Assembly (NCBI GenBank): GCA_910574185.1
Contig: CAJSZQ010000029.1
Span: 1 to 51,120 of the forward strand
Source: Lachnospiraceae bacterium
GTDB taxonomy: Bacteria; Bacillota; Clostridia; Lachnospirales; Lachnospiraceae
Length of the DNA stretch: 51,120 nucleotides
Reading direction: 5' to 3'
A program made the translations under genes and the position numbers. The first letter of the stretch is position 1, and each line of letters starts with the position of its first letter. Positions 6,984 through 13,165 of the stretch are shown here, piece after piece. Below the pieces are notes generated by a model that saw nothing but the letters and a program-made list of their open reading frames with translations, ran no database searches and had not been told where the DNA came from.

Positions 6984-7533
6984 AGAGCGCGAATTTGCAG
7001 CGGAAAATCACGGGCTTATATATTCTTTCTTGAATTACTACCGGCTTCCCGAAGCGGAACATTACGATATATGCGCCATAGCTTACCTGCAGGCGGTAAA
7101 AGAGTGGCACAGAAAGCCAGAGCTTCGGGACAAGTATAAGTTTTCAACGATTGCCTTTAAGAAGATGGAATCCGCGAAAATAAAGAAATACCACGCGGAC
7201 CGGCTGAGGGACACTTACATAATATTCAGCCTTAACGATCTTAACGCGGAAGGCAACGAGTACCTGGGACAGCTTGCAGACCAGCGCGACGTTATCCGGG
7301 AAATTGAAGCCAAGCAGAACATAGAGGACCTTTTAAGCGAGGTTATGCCAGCGCTTACGGAGAGGCAGAGAAAACACCTTGTAAGGATGGCAGAGGGCGA
7401 AACGCCCATAGAGATTATGAGGGGCGGTGGGACTTCTATAACGGACTTTTGGAAAGACCGGAAGCGCATCCGCCAGGAAGTAGCCGCAACAATAGGGCGC
7501 GAAGAACGCGGGGGGGGGGTATTTGATACATGA
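6964..7533 (+). CDS. Sigma-70-like transcription factor
   Basis: The 189-residue protein shows a region-2-like segment (LIYSFLNYYRLPEAEHYDIC, then YKFSTIAFKKM) and a region-4-like end (LTERQRKHLVRMAEGETPIE, then KDRKRIRQEV). It probably recruits RNA polymerase to phage promoters. It begins inside the truncated helicase front gene (20-nt overlap) and ends just after a run of ten G (7510-7519), where one base of slippage would change the C-terminus. It lies between the two helicase parts and may be the inserted element that separated them. Confidence 0.65.
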   Translation: MEALSSKEREFAAENHGLIYSFLNYYRLPEAEHYDICAIAYLQAVKEWHRKPELRDKYKFSTIAFKKMESAKIKKYHADRLRDTYIIFSLNDLNAEGNEYLGQLADQRDVIREIEAKQNIEDLLSEVMPALTERQRKHLVRMAEGETPIEIMRGGGTSITDFWKDRKRIRQEVAATIGREERGGGVFDT

Positions 7534-7703
7534 ACAAGCGGGCTGTTATTGAACGGTTGGAGGACTTGCGGGACCATTGTAAAAGCATGATCGACAAGGA
7601 CGATCCGGCCAGCATTTAGTGGGGCGATACAGAAGCCCTCGACGAAGCTATTAAGGCGTTGAGCCTTGATATAAATAAAAACGAAAAGGAAGGTATAAAC
7701 AGA
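7530..7703 (+). pseudogene. Small conserved early gene interrupted by an in-frame amber codon
   Basis: ATG at 7530 overlaps the sigma-like stop. The frame reads MNKRAVIERLEDLRDHCKSM, then 9 further residues, then TAG at 7617-7619, then WGDTEALDEAIKALS. The parts before and after the stop look like one small protein, with a helical, Asp-rich end typical of phage early genes. CAG to TAG would explain the stop. After the TAG the frame stays open into the next gene at 7704, so readthrough would make a fusion. TAG serves as a normal stop elsewhere (9461, 46350), so a whole-phage code change is not supported. Confidence 0.55.
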
Positions 7704-8084
7704 ATGAGCGAAGTAAAAGTATTGATTGAACACGAGGACGGCCACAAGCAGGAGCTTAACGGCGATACGGTTATCTGCTTCACGGTAAGCAAGGCCGGGG
7801 AGTTTTTGAACGGGAAAGCTAAAATTATTGAGGCGCAGGCGTCATTTATTGGCAGAGAGATCCCGGACGTAATTTACGCGGACACTGTAGGAAACCTTAT
7901 CGCTTCTTTGATTGAGAAATCCAGTAAAAACGCAGTAAGGGCAGGCTTCAACCTTCACATGGCGGCGCAGATTTTGGAGGCGAAAAGCAAAGAAATTAAA
8001 AGCAGCCTTACGGAGCAGGAAAAGAAGGATGCCCTTAACCAGACCATGGAAGAACTTTTAAAGGCCGCCGTATTTGGCAAGTAG
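7704..8084 (+). CDS. Early protein of unknown function
   Basis: A 126-residue protein with GGAAGG ahead of the ATG at 7704; the open frame extends upstream but that start lacks a ribosome site. It has a strand-rich N-terminus (MSEVKVLIEHEDGHKQEL) and a helical C-terminus with many Lys and Glu. I do not recognise a family. It sits directly before the helicase body, inside the segment that splits the helicase. Confidence 0.55.
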   Translation: MSEVKVLIEHEDGHKQELNGDTVICFTVSKAGEFLNGKAKIIEAQASFIGREIPDVIYADTVGNLIASLIEKSSKNAVRAGFNLHMAAQILEAKSKEIKSSLTEQEKKDALNQTMEELLKAAVFGK

Positions 8085-8095
8085 GAGGAAAAAGG

Positions 8096-9463
8096 ATGGT
8101 AAAGAGGCAGCAGGCCGCCGCCCAGGGTAAAGGCTTCGGGCTTTTGTTTGAAATGGGCTGCGGCAAGACATTAACCGCGATTGCAATCGCCGGGGCAGCA
8201 TACGAGAAGGGAGCCATTGAGAAGGTTTTAGTGGTTGCGCCTACTTCGGTTTGCAGCGTATGGCCGAAGGAATTTAAGGATTACGCGGACTTTAAATACA
8301 AGGTAAACGTGCTTTTAGGCGATAAGAAAAAGCGCCTGCAGGAGTTGGAAGCTCTTAACAATTTCCCTTTTAAGGCGCTTAAGGTTGCGGTCATAAACTA
8401 CGAAAGCACATGGCGCGAGGGATTGTTTGAGGCGCTTATTGATTGGAAGCCGGATATGGTTATAGCAGACGAGAGCCAGCGGATCAAGACGCCCGATGCG
8501 GAGCAGAGCAAAGCAATGCACCAGATCGGGGACATAGCGAAGTATAAACTTATTCTTTCCGGTACGCCGGTACAGAATGACGCTATAGACCTTTTCAGCC
8601 AGTACCGATTTTTAAACCCTAACATTTTCGGCTATAACTTCTACGCTTTCCGGGGGCGCTACGCCATTATGGGCGGCTTTAACCGAAAGCAGATTGTAGG
8701 CTATAAGGACTTAGATCAGCTTATCCAAAAGGAGCATAGCATAGCGTACCGGGTAACGAAGGCGGAAGCGCTCGACTTGCCGGAGCAGACATTTTTAACG
8801 CGGTATATTCAGCTTGCAGGGAAGGAGAAACAGCTTTACGACAAAATTAAAAAAGACAGCTTCGCGGAGCTGGAGAACGGCGGCATGATAACAGCCCCGA
8901 CCGTACTTACAAAACTTCTACGGCTGCAGCAGTTTACCGGAGGTTTTATCCAGGCAGACGAAGGGACGAAGCCGGAGCTTGTCTTTAAGGGGAAGCTAAA
9001 CGCCCTGGAGGATATTTTAGAGGATTACGTTATAGGCGAGGGAAAGAAGCTGGTTATTTTCTGCCGGTTCCGCCCGGAGATTGACTTAATACAGAAGCTC
9101 CTGGAAAAGAAAAAGATACAGTACCGGAGCATATACGGCGACATCAAGATCGACGACCGGGGGCCGATTGTAGCAGACTTCCAGAAGATACCGGAAATAA
9201 AGGTATTCCTCGCACAGATTGACACCGCCGGGCTGGGCATTACTTTAACCGCCGCAGATACCTGCGTGTATTACAGCGAAAATTTTAACTACGCAGCTTA
9301 CAGCCAGAGCCTCGCCCGTATTCACAGAATAGGGCAGAGAAACACCTGCACATATATTCATTTGGTAGTAGAGAAAACCGTAGACGAGATTATTTTAAAA
9401 GCACTTGCAAAAAAAGAAGATTTAGCAAAAACAGTTGTAGACAACTGGAAGGCTTATTTTTAG
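8096..9463 (+). CDS. SNF2-type DNA helicase/translocase, main body
   Basis: This 455-residue ATPase carries all motor motifs: Walker A EMGCGKT (residues 19-25), the DEAH-box variant DESQ (about 125), SGTPVQN (motif III, about 157), and ARIHRIGQ (motif VI, about 405). The usual N-terminal Q-motif and accessory region are absent; Walker A comes only 20 residues after the start. The missing part is encoded at 6597-6983. Phage proteins of this type act in replication or recombination by remodelling DNA-protein complexes. TAGGAGGAAAAAGG precedes the ATG. Confidence 0.85.
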   Translation: MVKRQQAAAQGKGFGLLFEMGCGKTLTAIAIAGAAYEKGAIEKVLVVAPTSVCSVWPKEFKDYADFKYKVNVLLGDKKKRLQELEALNNFPFKALKVAVINYESTWREGLFEALIDWKPDMVIADESQRIKTPDAEQSKAMHQIGDIAKYKLILSGTPVQNDAIDLFSQYRFLNPNIFGYNFYAFRGRYAIMGGFNRKQIVGYKDLDQLIQKEHSIAYRVTKAEALDLPEQTFLTRYIQLAGKEKQLYDKIKKDSFAELENGGMITAPTVLTKLLRLQQFTGGFIQADEGTKPELVFKGKLNALEDILEDYVIGEGKKLVIFCRFRPEIDLIQKLLEKKKIQYRSIYGDIKIDDRGPIVADFQKIPEIKVFLAQIDTAGLGITLTAADTCVYYSENFNYAAYSQSLARIHRIGQRNTCTYIHLVVEKTVDEIILKALAKKEDLAKTVVDNWKAYF

Positions 9464-9475
9464 GAGGCGAACAAA

Positions 9476-9988
9476 ATGCCAGCATTTAAAGATTTAACCG
9501 GAAAAAGCAACGGGGGAGTTACGGCTCTTGAAGTTGCGGAGAAAAGAAATGGGCGTTATTATTGGCGTTTCCGTTGCAAGTATTGTGAAAAAGAATTTGT
9601 TTCAGCCGGAACAGATTTTACAAGCGGGAAACTTTTAAGCTGCGGTTGCAAAAGAAGCGAAAGCGTGTCCAGAGCGATATCAGAGCGAAACTATAAACAC
9701 GGAAAAAGGAATACGCGCTTATATAATATTTGGACAAGCATGAAACAACGCTGCGGAAACCCCAAAGCCAACGAGTACGATAACTACGGTGGGCGCGGAA
9801 TAACAGTATGCGAAGAATGGGAAAAGGACTTTGAAGCGTTTTACGATTGGGCTTTAAAGAACGGATATGCCCATAATTTGACGATTGACCGTAAGGACAA
9901 TAATAAAGGCTATTCTCCGGATAATTGCAAGTGGGCGACCATGAAAGAGCAGCAGAACAATCGGAGGAATAATAGGAGGCAGCGTTGA
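9476..9988 (+). CDS. HNH-like homing endonuclease family protein (degenerate)
   Basis: The 170-residue protein has an N-terminal zinc-ribbon-like region (CKYCEKEF ... LLSCGCKRSE) and the segment IWTSMKQRCGNP, YGGRGITVCEEW, LTIDRKDNNKGYSPDNCKWA. This layout is widespread in stand-alone phage genes regarded as HNH-type mobile endonucleases, but the first His of the HNH motif is Arg here (TIDRKDN). The base composition is AT-richer than its neighbours, which fits a recent mobile insertion. The function could be nicking or binding; activity is uncertain. Confidence 0.6.
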   Translation: MPAFKDLTGKSNGGVTALEVAEKRNGRYYWRFRCKYCEKEFVSAGTDFTSGKLLSCGCKRSESVSRAISERNYKHGKRNTRLYNIWTSMKQRCGNPKANEYDNYGGRGITVCEEWEKDFEAFYDWALKNGYAHNLTIDRKDNNKGYSPDNCKWATMKEQQNNRRNNRRQR

Positions 9989-10164
9989 TGGAGGGTATTA
10001 AAGTAACCCGGAACCTTGACGGCAAGGGGCGCTTAATTCTTCCGAGGGATTTTAGAGAGGCCGCAGGCTTCGAGCCGGATCAGAGGGTGAGCGTAGCCCT
10101 TGCGGACCTTGAAGGGGAAAAAGTTTTCATTATAGCAAAAAGGAAGGAGGAAAGCCATGAGTAA
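9988..10164 (+). CDS. AbrB/SpoVT-type transition regulator
   Basis: A 58-residue protein whose ATG overlaps the previous stop (TTGATG). VTRNLDGKGRLILPRDFREA followed by a Gly and a pattern ending KVFIIAK is a complete AbrB-type swapped-hairpin DNA-binding domain. AbrB-like dimers bind AT-rich or palindromic sites and typically repress. The window encodes a second AbrB-type protein at 48932-49126, so the phage carries two. The 3' end overlaps the next gene by 8 bases. Confidence 0.75.
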   Translation: MEGIKVTRNLDGKGRLILPRDFREAAGFEPDQRVSVALADLEGEKVFIIAKRKEESHE

Positions 10165-10384
10165 ACCGAGCAAAGAAAAGGCAGTTTGTAAGACTTGCCA
10201 GCATATGGAGCCGGAGATCGTAAGGTGCGGCCGGAACCAGTTTTATTGTATGCACCCGGAGGCAAAAACCGAGTGCCTGCCGCACCGGATCATCACCCGG
10301 AGCCGCGAAAGCGAGATACCAACAAAGACGGCGCCGAAGTGGTGTCCGCTTAACCAGAAGGAGGCGCAGCCGTGTGGAAAATAA
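10157..10384 (+). CDS. Small zinc-binding protein
   Basis: The 75-residue protein starts at an ATG preceded by AAGGAGGAAAG. It contains spaced cysteines (VCKTCQHME, RCGRNQFYCMHPEA, CLPH, WCPL) that probably bind one zinc ion, plus a basic segment, HRIITRSRESEIPTKTAPKW. Similar small Cys proteins are frequent in Clostridia phage early regions. I cannot assign a function. Confidence 0.65.
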   Translation: MSKPSKEKAVCKTCQHMEPEIVRCGRNQFYCMHPEAKTECLPHRIITRSRESEIPTKTAPKWCPLNQKEAQPCGK

Positions 10385-10575
10385 ATTTTCAGTATAGCGA
10401 CGGCGGAAAGATTAAAGTAAGCAACAAAGGAAAGATAACGCTGGAGCAGGCGGAGAAGTATTACAGGCGGTATGGAATCCATTCAGATGGCGGTTTTTAC
10501 CAAGAAAGTCCCTACAAAAATTATAAGCCGGAACACTTGACAAAGGTTATAGCCCGGCTTCGCAAGGAGGAATAA
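10372..10575 (+). CDS. Hypothetical protein
   Basis: A GTG start at 10372 overlaps the previous gene by 13 bases and gives 67 residues (MWKINFQYSDGGKIKVSNKG and onward), with many Tyr and Lys. The fold is probably a small beta sheet plus helix. No family is recognised. It has tight operon spacing on both sides. Confidence 0.5.
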   Translation: MWKINFQYSDGGKIKVSNKGKITLEQAEKYYRRYGIHSDGGFYQESPYKNYKPEHLTKVIARLRKEE

Positions 10576-10577
10576 AA

Positions 10578-11027
10578 GTGGCAGATATTTTTACATTGAT
10601 TGACGAGTATAAGGAGCTTCTGGACAAGAAGGACGAACTGAAGGATGCGACAACGGAAAACAATAAGGCATTAGAGGCGAAGCGGAAAGAGCTGGCGCAG
10701 GCCATGATCGACGCAGAAAGCCCGAAGGTAAGCCGGGGCGGCTTCCTTTACAGTTTGCAGGACAAGACCAAGTATAACAAGATTGGGGACTGCGACGAGG
10801 AAGCATTTTATGACACATTGGAGGAACACGGGCTGGGCGATATTATTAAGCGCACCGTAAACGCCCAGACCTTGAACGGGGCCATGGCGGGGCTTGTAGA
10901 GGAAAACGACGGCGAGCTGCCGGAGGACTTCGAGGACTTTATTAAGCCCTACCAGTATTACGACGTAGCCAAGAGAAAAGAAACAAATAAGGCGGCAAAG
11001 AACGCCAAGAAAAAGAAGGAGGAATAA
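10578..11027 (+). CDS. Hypothetical coiled-coil early protein (Gp157/Gam-like layout)
   Basis: The 149-residue product (GTG start, AAGGAGG upstream) has an N-terminal coiled coil (DKKDELKDATTENNKALEAK), a central strand region, and a very basic Lys-rich tail. The layout recalls phage Gp157 or Gam-like nuclease inhibitors that accompany recombination genes, but the similarity is by architecture only. It lies between small early genes and the SSB-like gene. Confidence 0.5.
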   Translation: MADIFTLIDEYKELLDKKDELKDATTENNKALEAKRKELAQAMIDAESPKVSRGGFLYSLQDKTKYNKIGDCDEEAFYDTLEEHGLGDIIKRTVNAQTLNGAMAGLVEENDGELPEDFEDFIKPYQYYDVAKRKETNKAAKNAKKKKEE

Positions 11028-11035
11028 AAGAGCCT

Positions 11036-11587
11036 ATGAGCGATTACGAGCAGATGGAAATTGACGTGAGGCTGGAATCGGAAAAGGACCTTAAGACCAA
11101 CGTAGGGAAGGTTATTAAGTTCTTTTACGATAAGCGCCGGATGGAGGCTGAGGAAAGCGGCTGGCCGCTTAAGCAGGTAAAAAGCAAGCACGAGGGTTAT
11201 GGGATTGCGGCGGAAGCGTTCAGCAAGATCGGCGCGAAGCAGAAAGCCCTTAAGCGGGGAATGGATGACTACCTGGCATTATTGCAGGTAAAGGGCGAGG
11301 ACGGCGTGAGTATTTGCGGCGATATTTACAGCCAGGCGCTGGAGCTTGCCATGGAAGCGATAGGGATGGCGGCGGACGCTACCCGAATATTAAACGACCT
11401 TTATTACGGCTACGACAGCCGGACACCGATAGAGCAGGCAATAGCCGAAATGAGCGCCCAGGAGGCCCAGGAGGGCGGCGAGTTTGAGGAAGCCGAGGAA
11501 ACCCAGGGCGAGGACGAAAAGGGCGACGGTGGGCCGCAGGAGGAAGCCGAGGGGTACGATCCGGACGGGAATCCGGAAGAAAGTTAA
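11036..11587 (+). CDS. Early protein of unknown function with acidic tail
   Basis: The 183-residue protein is helical for about 140 residues, followed by a tail of almost only Glu, Gly, Asp and Gln. Acidic tails like this occur on phage DNA mimics and on partners of ssDNA-binding proteins. No catalytic motif is seen. It is encoded nine bases after the previous gene. Confidence 0.5.
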   Translation: MSDYEQMEIDVRLESEKDLKTNVGKVIKFFYDKRRMEAEESGWPLKQVKSKHEGYGIAAEAFSKIGAKQKALKRGMDDYLALLQVKGEDGVSICGDIYSQALELAMEAIGMAADATRILNDLYYGYDSRTPIEQAIAEMSAQEAQEGGEFEEAEETQGEDEKGDGGPQEEAEGYDPDGNPEES

Positions 11588-11599
11588 GGAGGACACGAG

Positions 11600-11920
11600 A
11601 TGGCTTTAAAAGTAAATGAAATTGTAAAGGTTGAGGTAGAGGCCAGCGACGGCCAGGTCTTGAAAGAGGGCGACGCTATTATGCTTCGGGTAAGCAGGCG
11701 GACCCCGGAGGACGTAGTCTGCAGGTTTGCCGGACTTTCAAACGGCTACTTTGTTACCACCACCCTGGACGGGCAGCACGAAAACAAGTACCGCCAGGCA
11801 AGCATCGAAACCTGCTACCGCATTAAGGAAGTAGAGAAGATCCAGCCCCAGGAGAGCAACGGGGCCGGCAAGGAAGCAGCACAGGACGCAGCCGCGCCGC
11901 TTTTGGCGCCGGGCGCATAA
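11600..11920 (+). CDS. Hypothetical small beta-rich protein
   Basis: The 106-residue protein is preceded by AAGGAGGACACGAG. Residues 1-80 are strand-rich (VNEIVKVEVEASDGQVL and following), like a small barrel, and the last 25 residues are Ala/Gln-rich and disordered. No family is recognised. It is directly upstream of the SSB-like gene. Confidence 0.5.
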   Translation: MALKVNEIVKVEVEASDGQVLKEGDAIMLRVSRRTPEDVVCRFAGLSNGYFVTTTLDGQHENKYRQASIETCYRIKEVEKIQPQESNGAGKEAAQDAAAPLLAPGA

Positions 11921-11942
11921 ATAAAAAGGAGGATATAACACC

Positions 11943-12749
11943 ATGGCAAAGAACGAATTGAAAGTAGTAGACAGCTTCGACCTGCAGACCATAAGCGGAG
12001 ATTTAGCGCAGGCAGTAGCGGAGGAAATGGACGGGCTGGGCGCCCTTCCTTTCGACCGCGTTAAAATTCCTTCCGGCGGCGGCCTTGCCTTTGAGGTTCC
12101 CGGAGAGGACGACGAAAACCCGGAGAGCGCAACGGAGATCGTAGGCGTTATTTTGGACCACCACCCGGTCAACGCATACTGGATCAATAAATTTGCAGGA
12201 GGCAACGAGCAGCCGGACTGCAGCAGCTTCGACGGAAAGCAGGGCGTAGAGAGGGAAACCGGAGAAATTAAGGACTGTGCCTCTTGCCCTTATAACCAGT
12301 TCGGCAGCGACGACAAGGGGAAGGCTTGTAAGAACGTACACAGGGTATTTATTTTGAGAGAGGGGAACCCCGTACCCCTAGTGCTTTCCTTGCCGCCTAC
12401 CAGCCTTAAGTATATGCGCGATTATATCGCCAAGCGGGTGATCCTTAAGGGCTTCCGTTGCTGGCAGGTAGTAACCAAGATTACACTGAAGAAAGAAAAG
12501 AACGCCAACGGGATCGCATACAGCCGCGCAGTATTTACCTTCGTCGGAAAGTTAAGCCCCGAAAAGGAAAAAGAGGCCGGAGTCATGAAGGACTTTATTA
12601 AGCAGCAGCACCGCCAGATCGACGTAGACGACGCAGACTACACCACAACCGGAAGCAGCAGCCAGGGCGAGCCGGCAGCGCCGAAAGCCGACGAGGCAGG
12701 CTTTATGAAAGTGCCGGAAGGGAGCGACGAGAAGCTGCCCTTTGATTAA
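11943..12749 (+). CDS. Single-stranded DNA-binding-like protein
   Basis: The 268-residue protein has a strand-rich core with a probable zinc site (CSSFDGKQG, DCASCPYNQFGS, KACKN) and a long disordered acidic tail ending DEKLPFD. That end is close to the acidic-hydrophobic tips (for example DDIPF) by which SSB proteins recruit partners. It lies four genes before the primase-helicase. Coating single-stranded DNA during phage replication is the most likely role; the fold itself cannot be confirmed by eye. Confidence 0.6.
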   Translation: MAKNELKVVDSFDLQTISGDLAQAVAEEMDGLGALPFDRVKIPSGGGLAFEVPGEDDENPESATEIVGVILDHHPVNAYWINKFAGGNEQPDCSSFDGKQGVERETGEIKDCASCPYNQFGSDDKGKACKNVHRVFILREGNPVPLVLSLPPTSLKYMRDYIAKRVILKGFRCWQVVTKITLKKEKNANGIAYSRAVFTFVGKLSPEKEKEAGVMKDFIKQQHRQIDVDDADYTTTGSSSQGEPAAPKADEAGFMKVPEGSDEKLPFD

Positions 12750-12758
12750 AGGCAGAAC

Positions 12759-12785
12759 CTGGGGGCGGGGCGCTCCCCCCCCCAG
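12759..12785 (+). promoter_or_regulatory. Very GC-rich hairpin with C9 tract after the SSB-like gene
   Basis: CTGGGGGCGGGG pairs with the nine-C run and following AG (CCCCCCCCCAG, 12775-12785). There is no T run after it, so it is not a standard terminator. It could protect the upstream mRNA or attenuate the next genes. The C9 run is one of three G/C homopolymers in the early region. Confidence 0.4.
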
Positions 12786-12811
12786 TTAAAAAACGGTTGG
12801 AGGATAAGCGC

Positions 12812-13165
12812 ATGGACAAGGTATATATAATTTCACGTTATAGAGCGTTCACGGAAAGCGGGATGGAATTTAACCGCAAGGTGGCGAGGTATTTCTGCAA
12901 AAAGATTGTTTTAGAGGGGAAGATCCCGGTCGCCCCGCATTTATTCTATACGCAGTTCCTGGACGAGAGCCAGGAGAAAGAGCGGCAGATCGGGCTTGAA
13001 ATAGGGCTTAAGGAGCTTCGAGAGGCTGACGAGTTTCTTTTAATTATTATAGGCGGCTGGATAAGCGAAGGGATGCGGCGGGAAATACGCCAGGCTACAA
13101 GGGACAGGATGCGCGGAAGGGTAGTATATATGACCCGTAAAGAAATTAAGAAGGTGATAGGATGA
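12812..13165 (+). CDS. DUF4406/DUF7768-like protein (nucleoside deoxyribosyltransferase-like fold)
   Basis: Start at 12812 (TGGAGG eight bases upstream) gives 117 residues; a TTG 15 bases earlier is less likely. VYIISRYRAFTESGMEFNRK, then PVAPHLFYTQFLDE and a segment ending EADEFLLIIIGG, follow the pattern of small phage proteins related to nucleoside 2-deoxyribosyltransferases. These are thought to act on nucleotides. The conserved catalytic Glu cannot be assigned with certainty. It overlaps the primase-helicase start by four bases. Confidence 0.65.
   Translation: MDKVYIISRYRAFTESGMEFNRKVARYFCKKIVLEGKIPVAPHLFYTQFLDESQEKERQIGLEIGLKELREADEFLLIIIGGWISEGMRREIRQATRDRMRGRVVYMTRKEIKKVIG

Noticed and set aside
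7617..7619. Phage-wide amber recoding (alternative genetic code)
   Set aside because: TAG ends several intact genes such as the helicase (9461) and the XkdX-like gene (46350), and only one internal TAG is seen.
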